A DNA stretch of 6,734 nt from JBKHBQ01 sp046542305 (GTDB lineage Bacteria; Bacteroidota; Bacteroidia; Bacteroidales; 4484-276), in the NCBI GenBank assembly GCA_046542305.1, contig JBKHBQ010000217.1, forward strand, positions 1-6,734, given 5' to 3'. A program made the translations under genes and the position numbers. Below the pieces are notes generated by a model. That model saw only the letters and a list, made by a program, of their open reading frames with translations. It was not told the origin of the DNA and searched no databases. Each line of letters begins with the position of its first letter. Within the stretch, counting starts at the first letter, position 1. Positions 1 to 6,734 of this stretch are shown here, one piece after another.

Positions 1-3
1 GCT

Positions 4-3000
4 ATGCACAATGACCAGGAACTGGGCATCGAAAATTATGCGCTGAAGGATCTGATCGACCTGAATTTGCTTAGGAATCTCACACAACATTTTTACGATG
101 TAACCGGCTTTGCCATCGGTCTAATCGACAAAGACGGCGAAGTTCTCATCAGTGTGGGGTGGCAGGAAATATGTACGGAGTTTCACCGGAAAAACAAACT
201 CAGTCTGGCCAATTGTCGCGAAAGCGACCGCCACATCGAAAACGAACTCGACAAAGGAAATTACGTTGCCTACAAATGTAAAAACGGACTGGTAGATGTA
301 GCCGTGCCCATTATTATCGAAGGTACGTATTTGGCCAGTATTTTTTTCGGGCAGTTTTTTTGGAAAGATGATAAACCGGCCGAGGAAGAATTCAGGAAAC
401 AAGCAAAAAAATTCAATTTCGACGAAGAGTCATACATTGCAGCCTACAGAAAAATTAAAACCTACAGCCCCGAAAAAGTTGACCATCTGATGAAGTTCTA
501 CCGCTCACTGGTGGGTCTGATCACAGATATGGCAGTGAAAAACCTGAAGTTGAGCAAATCATACCTGGATGCGTTAAACAGGAAAAACCAACAACTTCAG
601 GAAGAGGTCGAAGAACGCGCCGCTGTGGAAGAGGAACTCAGGGCAACCAATGAGCAGCTTTCACACGAAATTAACGAAAGGCAGGCTTCTCAGGAGCAAA
701 ACGAAAAACTGATCGGTGACCTGGGTGAAAGGGTTAAGGAGATCAATTGTCTGAACAGAATCAACACCCTCATCGACAATGAAGACCTTAGCATGGATGA
801 GGTTTTCAGGCAAACGGTCAACCTGCTCCCGGCTTCATGGCAATACCCGGCCGACACCTGCTGCCGCATCAGCATATACAACAAGGTGTTCGAATCGGTA
901 AATTTTGTTGATAAAGGCAACAGGCTTACCGAAACCATCTACCGCCACAATGAAAAAGCTGGTGAAATTGAGGTCGTTCTCCAGCCGGGAGATTCTCACG
1001 ACAGTAATTTTCTTAAGGAAGAAGTAAAGCTCCTCGAAAATATCGCCAGCATTCTATCAAATGCCGTCACCCGGGAATATGTCCTGAATCAGTTAAAAAT
1101 AAAAGACAACGCTTTCCACAACTCCATCAACGGATTTGCCCTGGCGGATCTCTCGGGTTATATCATTGATGTTAATCCCAAATTCTCCGAACTTTGGGGA
1201 TTGGATAAAAAAGAAGCCAAAGGGATGTTCTTTGCCGATCTGCTGGACGATTCTGTTGCCACTCAGGAAAATATGACACAACTGAAAGCCAGGGGATACT
1301 GGAGGGGTGAGATTAAAGCCAGACGCAAAAATGGAGATATTTTCGATGTGGAAATTACATCGAATGTGGTGATCAACGACAAGGGGGAACCCATCGCACT
1401 CTCCAGCTCGTTCAATGATATTTCCAGGCGCAAACGCACCGCCATCGAACTGGAAAATGCGCTTATATTCAACAAAACTGTGGTGGTGGAGTCGCCGATG
1501 GGAAAACTGGCCTACGACAGTTCAGGGCAGTGCATTCTGGCCAATCCCAAAGCTGCCGAACTGGTGGGCGCTACCACCGACGAACTGCTGGCTCAGAATT
1601 TCAACCTGCTTGATTCATGGAAAAAAAGCGGATTGAAAAAAGCGGCAAACGAAGTGCTGAAAACCGGAAAAAACCAGACCATTGAGATCAGGATCGAAAA
1701 TACGTTTAAAAAACTGGTGTGGTTCGAGTGCCATTTCACCCGGTTTTATCAGTTGGGCGAGCCGCATCTGATGATGGTTTTCAGCGATGTTACCATAAAT
1801 CGCATGGCTCAAATGGCCCTCAGAGAAAGCGAGCAAAGGCTTACCCTGGCAACCGAGGCAGCCAATGCCGGCATCTGGGACTGGAAAATAAATACCAATG
1901 AAGTATACTTTTCCAGGCAATGGAAACAGCAATTGGGATACCGCGAAGAAGAACTGCAAAACGAATTTTCAACCTGGGAAAACCTGCTTCACCCGGATGA
2001 CCGCGATGCCATGCTGCAGAAGGTAAGTGACTTTCTTGACAACCCCCGGGGTGCCTTCATCGCCGAATTTCGCCTGAAGCATAAAGATGGCAGCTACCGC
2101 TGGATACACAATCACGCATCAGGCATTAAGGATAAAAAAGGGAACCTGATCAGAATGTTTGGGGCACACACCGACATCACCGAAAAGGTTGAAACACTCC
2201 AAAAACTCGAGAAAAACGAAAAACGCTTTCGTACGCTGGTACAGGCAACAGCGCAGATTGTATGGCTGACTACACCCGACGGCCTGGTAGAATCCTACCT
2301 GGAATCCTGGGGTAAATTTACCGGCCAGAAAGTGGATGAAATGACAGGTAGCGGCTGGCTTGAAGCCATTCACCCGGACGATCGCGAACAAACCAGAAAA
2401 GCCTGGTTTAAGGCGGTCAGAGACAAAACGCTTTATCAGATCGAACACCGCATCAGACGCCACGACGGCCTATACCGGCACTTTTATGTACGAGGCGTGC
2501 CGCTGCTGGATAACCAGGGCAACATCACCGAATGGATAGGCACCCACACCGACATTACGGAAAGGAAAAATTTTGAACAGGCGCTCAGCGCCAGCGAAGA
2601 ACAACACCGCAGGATTTTTGAATCCGTAACGGATGCCATTTTTATTTGTGATACCAATGGAAACATTGTAGAAACAAATCCGGCAGCCACCAGGATATAC
2701 GGATACAGCAACGATGAATTTCTCAGGCTATCACCGGTTGAACTGGTTCATCCGGACTATCGCCGGAGTTTCGGGGAGATGATAAACACGGTAAAACGGG
2801 GCGATGCCTTTTACGGTGAAACCGTGGATATTACGAAAGCCGGCAGGCACATCAATTCCCAGGTCATTGGCACCACCCTCCTGTTCAATGGCAGGAAACA
2901 CATTATGGTGATTATCCGTGATATCACAGAAGAGAAAAAAGCCAGGGAGGAAATCGACCGGTTTTTCAATATCACCCTCGAGCTGCTTTGCATTGCCGGA

Positions 3001-4002
3001 ACCGACGGGTATTTCAGAAAAATAAATCCCTTATGGAAGAAGCTGCTTGGATACAGCGAGGAAGAATTATTGTCGAAGCCGTTCATTGATTTTGTACATC
3101 CGGAGGATATAGATAAAACTATTGAGGAAACTAAAAAACTGGCTTCGGGAAATATAACCATAAATTTTGTAAACCGCTTCCGCTGTAAAGACGGCACCTT
3201 CAGATGGCTCAACTGGAACACCACACCGTTTGGCAACAAGCTATATTCGGCAGCTACAGACATTACCGAACTAAAAGAAACCGAAGACGAGCTGAAAAAA
3301 TTGCTTTACGAACTGGAACGTTCCAATAAGGAACTGGAGCAGTTTGCATACATTGCCTCCCATGACCTGCAGGAGCCGCTTCGCATGGTCACCGGATTCC
3401 TCCAACTGCTCGAAAAACGCTACAGCAGTAAACTTGGTGATGACGCCAGGGAATTTATAGGCTTTGCCGTGGATGGCGCCGCCCGGATGAAAAACCTGAT
3501 TAACGACCTGCTGAAATACTCCAGAGTAGGCACGCGCGCCAAACCTTTCGAGCCGACAGAATTGAATGAGATCCTTAAACTGGTGGAACAAAACCTGCAC
3601 GCAAGTATCACAGAAACGGAAGCCCATATTCATTACGGAGAGCTGCCAAAACTGGATGCTGACAACCTGCAAATGATTCAACTTTTTCAAAACCTGATCG
3701 GGAACGCCATAAAATTCCGAAGTGAAAAAACACCTGAAATCCACATCGGGGCGAAAGATGAAAATGAATTCTGGCTCATCTCGGTCGCTGACAATGGCAT
3801 TGGCATCCAACGGGAGCACTGGGACAGGGTGTTCACCATCTTCCAGCGACTGCACAATAAGGACGAGTATTCAGGTACGGGCATCGGTCTGGCTATTTGC
3901 AAAAAAATCGTGGAACGTCACAGGGGAAAAATATGGATCAATTCATCACCGGGAGATGGCACTACGTTTTTCTTTCTCTTACCAAAAAAACAAGAAAATT
4001 AA
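4..4002 (+). CDS. PocR-GAF-PAS(x6) cytoplasmic sensor histidine kinase
   Basis: This is a 1332-residue kinase expected to autophosphorylate on histidine and pass phosphate to a separate regulator, since it has no receiver domain. Domains in order: PocR ligand-sensing domain (about 14-180, with Cys57, Cys71 and Cys92 and the 'GLVDVAVPI' and 'FFGQF' stretches); coiled coil (185-245); GAF-like domain (about 240-355, 'LLPASWQYP' and 'FLKEEVKLLENIA'); six PAS domains (about 362-475, 482-597, 606-728, 737-855, 864-977, 984-1091), several ending in a 'DITE' motif; HisKA with H-box 'ASHDLQEPLR' and phosphoacceptor His1120; HATPase with N-box Asn1230/Asn1234, G1 'DNGIGI' (1263-1268) and G2 'GTGIGL' (1291-1296). 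All catalytic motifs are intact. No signal peptide or membrane helix is seen, so it should be cytoplasmic. The ATG at 4 leaves a complete PocR domain and is a sensible start, but the frame is open to the window edge and an upstream start cannot be excluded. The ligand is unknown; PocR domains are thought to bind small organic molecules. Confidence 0.93.
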   Translation: MHNDQELGIENYALKDLIDLNLLRNLTQHFYDVTGFAIGLIDKDGEVLISVGWQEICTEFHRKNKLSLANCRESDRHIENELDKGNYVAYKCKNGLVDVAVPIIIEGTYLASIFFGQFFWKDDKPAEEEFRKQAKKFNFDEESYIAAYRKIKTYSPEKVDHLMKFYRSLVGLITDMAVKNLKLSKSYLDALNRKNQQLQEEVEERAAVEEELRATNEQLSHEINERQASQEQNEKLIGDLGERVKEINCLNRINTLIDNEDLSMDEVFRQTVNLLPASWQYPADTCCRISIYNKVFESVNFVDKGNRLTETIYRHNEKAGEIEVVLQPGDSHDSNFLKEEVKLLENIASILSNAVTREYVLNQLKIKDNAFHNSINGFALADLSGYIIDVNPKFSELWGLDKKEAKGMFFADLLDDSVATQENMTQLKARGYWRGEIKARRKNGDIFDVEITSNVVINDKGEPIALSSSFNDISRRKRTAIELENALIFNKTVVVESPMGKLAYDSSGQCILANPKAAELVGATTDELLAQNFNLLDSWKKSGLKKAANEVLKTGKNQTIEIRIENTFKKLVWFECHFTRFYQLGEPHLMMVFSDVTINRMAQMALRESEQRLTLATEAANAGIWDWKINTNEVYFSRQWKQQLGYREEELQNEFSTWENLLHPDDRDAMLQKVSDFLDNPRGAFIAEFRLKHKDGSYRWIHNHASGIKDKKGNLIRMFGAHTDITEKVETLQKLEKNEKRFRTLVQATAQIVWLTTPDGLVESYLESWGKFTGQKVDEMTGSGWLEAIHPDDREQTRKAWFKAVRDKTLYQIEHRIRRHDGLYRHFYVRGVPLLDNQGNITEWIGTHTDITERKNFEQALSASEEQHRRIFESVTDAIFICDTNGNIVETNPAATRIYGYSNDEFLRLSPVELVHPDYRRSFGEMINTVKRGDAFYGETVDITKAGRHINSQVIGTTLLFNGRKHIMVIIRDITEEKKAREEIDRFFNITLELLCIAGTDGYFRKINPLWKKLLGYSEEELLSKPFIDFVHPEDIDKTIEETKKLASGNITINFVNRFRCKDGTFRWLNWNTTPFGNKLYSAATDITELKETEDELKKLLYELERSNKELEQFAYIASHDLQEPLRMVTGFLQLLEKRYSSKLGDDAREFIGFAVDGAARMKNLINDLLKYSRVGTRAKPFEPTELNEILKLVEQNLHASITETEAHIHYGELPKLDADNLQMIQLFQNLIGNAIKFRSEKTPEIHIGAKDENEFWLISVADNGIGIQREHWDRVFTIFQRLHNKDEYSGTGIGLAICKKIVERHRGKIWINSSPGDGTTFFFLLPKKQEN
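595..720 (+). repeat. Two 21-residue coiled-coil repeats in the first kinase
   Basis: Residues 198-218 and 219-239 form two tandem 21-residue units, each three heptads long, on a pattern like L-x-x-E-[VI]-x-E-R followed by E-x-L/N. The first unit contains 'EEVEERAAVEEELRATNEQ' and the second begins 'LSHEINERQA'. They link the PocR domain to the GAF-like domain. Linkers of this kind act as signalling helices that transmit rotation or stutter between sensor and output modules. The same units appear, better conserved, in the second kinase. Confidence 0.6.
2941..3981 (+). repeat. Copy 1 of the shared PAS-HisKA-HATPase output module
   Basis: Residues 980-1326 of the first kinase align with residues 459-805 of the second kinase without a single gap. 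The intervals from block start to phosphoacceptor His (140), His to N-box Asn (110), His to G1 Asp (143) and His to the first Gly of G2 (171) are identical in both. By eye about 57% of residues up to the His are identical, and the HisKA and HATPase parts look similar or slightly higher. The DNA is diverged, so this is an old paralogous duplication, not a recent repeat. Confidence 0.85.
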
Positions 4003-4008
4003 ACCGTG
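4003..4008 (+). other. Kinase-kinase junction with same-frame GTG start
   Basis: The first kinase ends with TAA (4000-4002), followed by the single codon ACC and then the GTG start of the second kinase in the same reading frame. The upstream bases are A-rich ('aagaaaattaaacc') with no GGAGG-like element. Translation of the second gene probably depends on ribosomes finishing the first. Confidence 0.6.
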
Positions 4009-6462
4009 AGAATCAGAAACAAAATACTGCTTGGATTTTCGGCCATCATCTTACTTACGCTACTGGTCAGTGGCTTTGCCCTGCACCAATTGCAAACCAT
4101 CAGTAAAGATGCAACCACCATCTACAACCACCCGCTTGTGGTAAGCAATACCGTCAGGGATATTGCGGCTGCCATCAATACCATGCACCGCGACATGATA
4201 GTTGTAGTACTGGAAGATGACACGGTTCAACCGAAAGCCACAATAGAAGAAATACGCCAGAAAGAGCAGGAAATACTTAATCTCATCTGTATCCTGCGCG
4301 AAAGATATCTTGGCGATACCAGTGACGTAGAGCAGTTCCACCGCCTTTTTCTCGCGTGGGAACCCATCAGAAATGAGGTGATCAGCCTGAAAAACCGGAA
4401 CATGCACCTTGTTGCGGCCGAAATCACCCGCACCAGGGGAGCGGAGCATGTTGAACTTTTGCTGGATAATTTGCACAACATTTCCGGTTTTGCACGCCAC
4501 AAGGCCGACGAACTTTATTATGAAACCCTGAAAGCTGAAAAAGAAAGCTGGAACATCCTGCTGTTGGTTTCTGTCGGAATACTTCTTGTTTCCATCCTGC
4601 TTACGGTTATCCTTTCAGCAAGCATTTCGCGCCCCATCCGCAGATTTGTAAAAGAACTGCAGGCTGTATTCCTTACGACCGATATCGATACCTCATCCTG
4701 TTCGGAATCGGAACTGCTACAGATTACCGCAGATGAAATAAAAAGAAACCGGCAGCAACTTGCAGAAAAGGAAAAAGAACTTACCGCGCTGAATGCAGAG
4801 TTGGAAGAAAAGGTAAGGATGCGGACCATGGAACTGGATGAGCAAAATCGGAAATTGCAGACCCAGATCGAGGAACGCGCACAAATTGAAGAAGAGCTGC
4901 AGGCTTCAAATGAAGAGCTGCAAAACGAAATAAACCAGCGGGCTGCCATCGGGGAAGACCTCAGAGCCAGCAACGACCAATTGGTGTCGGAAATGGAAAA
5001 CCGCCGCAAGTCGGAAAAAATGATCCTTTCGGAACGCAATTTTTCCAATGCCATTCTCAACAGTATGCCGGGAATCTTTTACATGTACGATAAAGACGGC
5101 ATACTTGTGAAATGGAACAAAAACTTCCCCGAAACAACCGGCTATCAGCCGGATGAGCTCCGCAATAAATCCGCCCTCGACTTTTTCCCTGAAGAACACC
5201 GGGAGCTTGTGGCCAAACGTATCGGCGCTGTTTATGAAGAAGGATTTAAAAGTGTGAAGGCCGACCTGCTGACTAAATCGGGGAAAAAAATTCCATACTA
5301 TTTTACAGGTACTAAAATTATTTACGAAGGCAGGGAATACCTGGTGGGGCACGGTTCCGATCTCAGTGAAGTAAAACAGGCAAGGGAAGAGGTTGACAAC
5401 TTCTTTAAGGTAACCCTGGATTTAATGTGCATTGCAGGAATGGACGGATATTTCCGAAAACTGAACCCTTCGTGGGAAAAGGTGCTGGGATATTCTGTGC
5501 AGGAGCTGATGGAAAACCATTTTTCCTACTTTATACATCCTGACGACCAGCCACTGGCACAGGAGGCGATGGTAAAATTGCTGAATGGCCATCAACTGGT
5601 TAATTTTATCAGCCGGTTCAAAACCAAAAGCAACGGATACCGCTGGCTGAAATGGAATACTGCTCCACACGGTGATGCACTGTATGCGGCTGCTACTGAT
5701 ATTACCACCATGATAGAAACCGAACAGGAACTGAAAAAACTGCTTGTGGACCTGGAAATCACCAATCAGGAGCTTGAACGTTTTGCCTATGTCGCCTCAC
5801 ACGATTTGCAGGAGCCTCTTCGCATGGTCACCAGTTTTCTGCAGCTTATCGAAAAAAGATACAACGACAAACTCGACAATGATGGCAGGGAGTTTATTGC
5901 CTATGCCGTGGACGGTGCAAACAGAATGAAAAAACTCATTAACGACCTGCTGAAATACTCACGTGTGGGAACAAGGGGCAAACTTTTCGAGCCGGTAGAT
6001 TTAAACGATACACTTAATCGCAGCCTCACCATCCTGAACCAGGATATCGAAGCCAACCATGTGATTTTTAAGGTTGATAAACTCCCCACCGTGGAGGCCG
6101 ATGAATCGCAGATGTTGCAATTGTTCCTAAACCTGATATCGAACGCCATCAAATTCAGAAGCGAGCACCCACCTGAAATTAACATCAGGGTAAAGGAGGA
6201 GAATAATGCATGGAAATTTTCTTTTCGTGACAACGGAATAGGTATTGATGAGCAGTTCTTCGACCGGATATTCATTATTTTCCAGTGGCTGCACGGAAAG
6301 GATAAATACCACGGAACGGGCATTGGCCTGGCAATTTGCAAGAAAATCGTGGAAAGACACAATGGACATATTTCCGTAAATTCGGAAGTAGATAAGGGCA
6401 CAGAGTTTATTTTTACTATCCAGAAAAATCTTTCAAGGTTAAACAACAGGCGGAACTCCTGA
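4006..6462 (+). CDS. Membrane-bound four-helix-bundle/HAMP/PAS(x2) sensor histidine kinase
   Basis: This is an 818-residue inner-membrane sensor kinase. TM1 spans about residues 7-26 and TM2 about 184-206. The roughly 157 residues between them are mostly helical and include 'YNHPLVVSNTVRDI' and a following 'MHRDM', as in 4HB_MCP-type sensors seen in chemoreceptor-like and kinase inputs. After TM2 come a 'SRPI' HAMP-like start (from about 208, degenerate afterwards), a long coiled coil (about 240-346), two PAS domains (about 345-455 and 463-571), HisKA with His599 in 'ASHDLQEPLR', and HATPase with Asn709/Asn713, 'DNGIGI' (742-747) and 'GTGIGL' (770-775). It has no receiver domain, so phosphate must go to a separate regulator. 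The GTG start at 4006 is chosen because it lies just before TM1; the next in-frame Met is residue 60, which would remove TM1. The gene begins 3 bases after the upstream stop, in the same frame, without a Shine-Dalgarno sequence, so translation is probably coupled. The conserved F-box 'FQRLH' reads 'FQWLH' here. Confidence 0.93.
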   Translation: MRIRNKILLGFSAIILLTLLVSGFALHQLQTISKDATTIYNHPLVVSNTVRDIAAAINTMHRDMIVVVLEDDTVQPKATIEEIRQKEQEILNLICILRERYLGDTSDVEQFHRLFLAWEPIRNEVISLKNRNMHLVAAEITRTRGAEHVELLLDNLHNISGFARHKADELYYETLKAEKESWNILLLVSVGILLVSILLTVILSASISRPIRRFVKELQAVFLTTDIDTSSCSESELLQITADEIKRNRQQLAEKEKELTALNAELEEKVRMRTMELDEQNRKLQTQIEERAQIEEELQASNEELQNEINQRAAIGEDLRASNDQLVSEMENRRKSEKMILSERNFSNAILNSMPGIFYMYDKDGILVKWNKNFPETTGYQPDELRNKSALDFFPEEHRELVAKRIGAVYEEGFKSVKADLLTKSGKKIPYYFTGTKIIYEGREYLVGHGSDLSEVKQAREEVDNFFKVTLDLMCIAGMDGYFRKLNPSWEKVLGYSVQELMENHFSYFIHPDDQPLAQEAMVKLLNGHQLVNFISRFKTKSNGYRWLKWNTAPHGDALYAAATDITTMIETEQELKKLLVDLEITNQELERFAYVASHDLQEPLRMVTSFLQLIEKRYNDKLDNDGREFIAYAVDGANRMKKLINDLLKYSRVGTRGKLFEPVDLNDTLNRSLTILNQDIEANHVIFKVDKLPTVEADESQMLQLFLNLISNAIKFRSEHPPEINIRVKEENNAWKFSFRDNGIGIDEQFFDRIFIIFQWLHGKDKYHGTGIGLAICKKIVERHNGHISVNSEVDKGTEFIFTIQKNLSRLNNRRNS
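4855..5043 (+). repeat. Three 21-residue coiled-coil repeats in the second kinase
   Basis: Residues 284-304, 305-325 and 326-346 are three consecutive 21-residue units in a 63-bp coding period. The first two are close: 'IEERAQIEEELQASNEE' and 'INQRAAIGEDLRASNDQ'. The third ('MENRRKSEKMILSERNF') is degenerate and leads into the first PAS domain. Each unit is three heptads, which preserves coiled-coil phase. The first unit closely matches the unit in the first kinase. Confidence 0.7.
5380..6420 (+). repeat. Copy 2 of the shared PAS-HisKA-HATPase output module
   Basis: Residues 459-805 of the second kinase are the gap-free counterpart of residues 980-1326 of the first. Both copies start at the 'AREE' that follows the previous PAS domain and end a few residues after the last HATPase strand, where the C-terminal tails ('PKKQEN' versus 'QKNLSRLNNRRNS') become unrelated. 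The boundary fits a module made of the final PAS domain, dimerisation domain and catalytic domain. Confidence 0.85.
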
Positions 6463-6474
6463 TTCCACACATTT

Positions 6475-6650
6475 ATGAATATTTTGCTAACAGAAGATAA
6501 CCCGGGCGACATCCGGCTGATAACGGAGGCTTACGGTGAATTAACCACCGAATACACCCTGTCCGGGGCCAACAACGGGTTAAACTGCCGCCATTTTATC
6601 ATGAAACTGGCACAACTACAAATAATTATCAGAAATCAAAAACCAAATGA
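6475..6650 (+). pseudogene. Rcp1-type response regulator with internal deletion and frame change
   Basis: The 5' part encodes a typical receiver start: 'MNILLTEDNPGDIRL' with the acidic pair Glu7/Asp8 and an 'ANNGL' that fits the usual position after the second strand. From about 6577-6583 the similarity stops. Read in that frame the product is a 63-residue protein ending at 6664-6666, lacking the phosphoacceptor Asp, the conserved Thr/Ser and the Lys. In the +2 frame, from 6579, the sequence reads 'VKLPPFYHETG' and continues to a TGA at 6648-6650. 'VKLP' near the end is what I recall for the C-terminus of Rcp1-like regulators, which are usually about 140-150 residues. That TGA overlaps the next gene's ATG as ATGA. 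The simplest reading is loss of roughly 300 bases (length 3n+1) from the middle. It starts 12 bases after the kinase stop with no Shine-Dalgarno sequence. An assembly error is the main alternative; a genuine short protein is less likely. Confidence 0.7.
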
Positions 6651-6734
6651 ACGTTTTAGTTATTGAAGACAACAAGGGCGATTTCATCCTTCTGCGCGAA
6701 CTCATTAAAGAAAGCAGGTTGAATGCCACCATTG
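6647..6734 (+). CDS. Response regulator receiver domain, N-terminal fragment (runs off window)
   Basis: Only 29 codons are present. They read 'MNVLVIEDNKGDF' and then an amphipathic helix ending '...SRLNATI' at the window edge. The hydrophobic first strand followed by Glu7-Asp8 is the metal-binding acidic pair of a receiver domain, and the ED-N-x-G-D pattern is of the same kind as in the broken regulator just upstream. The ATG overlaps the TGA of the upstream regulator's ancestral frame as ATGA, supporting this start and translational coupling. Whether the protein is a lone receiver or continues into PAS, kinase or DNA-binding domains cannot be seen. As the next regulator after two kinases without receivers, it is a candidate phosphate acceptor for both. 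Confidence 0.75.
   Translation, partial: MNVLVIEDNKGDFILLRELIKESRLNATI

Noticed and set aside
721..1068. Possible phytochrome-type bilin-binding GAF domain, suggested by the Cph1-like H-box and Rcp1-like regulator
   Set aside because: There is no PHY domain or recognisable bilin-attachment context. Cys286/Cys287 sit in a 'YPADTCCRIS' strand typical of the non-bilin GAF-like domains of such kinases.
1084..3276. LOV-type photosensory or haem PAS domain among the six PAS domains
   Set aside because: No 'NCRFLQ'-like flavin-cysteine motif and no clear haem-ligand context are visible in any of the PAS domains.
3271..3855. Long minus-strand open frame of 194 codons opposite the first kinase's HisKA/HATPase region
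   Set aside because: It lies wholly inside a well-supported kinase coding sequence, shows no recognisable domain, and a similar antisense frame (5901-6512) occurs opposite the paralogous module, as expected from shared codon patterns.
6463..6474. Terminator or promoter between the second kinase and the regulator
   Set aside because: The gap is only 12 bases, with no inverted repeat, T-run or promoter-like element.
5901..6512. Minus-strand open frame of 203 codons opposite the second kinase and the start of the regulator
   Set aside because: It is a shadow of the conserved kinase motifs on the other strand; it crosses two real plus-strand genes and has no domain or start context of its own.
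6475..6666. Genuine novel 63-residue small protein
   Set aside because: The first 36 residues match a receiver domain, the rest is low-similarity sequence, and the alternative frame carries a better C-terminus ending in an ATGA overlap; deletion explains all three facts more simply.

Overview
The window holds a compact, all-plus-strand two-component signalling locus. It contains two large sensor histidine kinases, the remains of a single-domain response regulator, and the first 29 codons of a further response regulator that runs off the right edge. Gaps between genes are 3 and 12 bases, and the last junction is an overlap, so the genes look like one transcription unit. No promoter, terminator, RNA gene, insertion sequence or CRISPR array is visible.

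The organism is probably a member of the Bacteroidota, most likely an environmental one. The base composition is moderate. None of the three internal start codons has a Shine-Dalgarno sequence; each is preceded by A-rich or mixed sequence, as is usual in that phylum. The kinases belong to the 'ASHDLQEPLRMV' H-box family that is abundant there. Methanogenic archaea carry very similar kinases and NPGD-type regulators, so the assignment is an inference.

Region by region: 4-4002 encodes a soluble 1332-residue kinase with the order PocR sensor, coiled coil, GAF-like domain, six PAS domains, HisKA and HATPase. 4006-6462 encodes an 818-residue membrane kinase with two transmembrane helices around a four-helix-bundle sensor, then a HAMP-like segment, a 21-residue-repeat coiled coil, two PAS domains, HisKA and HATPase. 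The last 347 aligned residues of the two kinases match without a gap (about 60% identity by eye). They therefore look like tandem paralogues that share an output module and differ in their inputs, one cytoplasmic and one envelope-facing.

6475-6650 looks like an Rcp1-type (EDNPGD) response regulator that has lost its middle. The N-terminal third reads in one frame. A tail resembling the family's C-terminus ('VKLPP') reads in another frame and ends in a TGA that overlaps the next gene's ATG as ATGA. The phosphoacceptor aspartate is in the missing part. From 6647 a second receiver domain begins.

The likely original logic was two kinases feeding one or two small regulators by phosphotransfer. 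In this sequence the first regulator is broken, so the downstream regulator, if intact, would be the only encoded local partner. The main points for follow-up are the internal deletion in the regulator and the paired kinases with different sensors.
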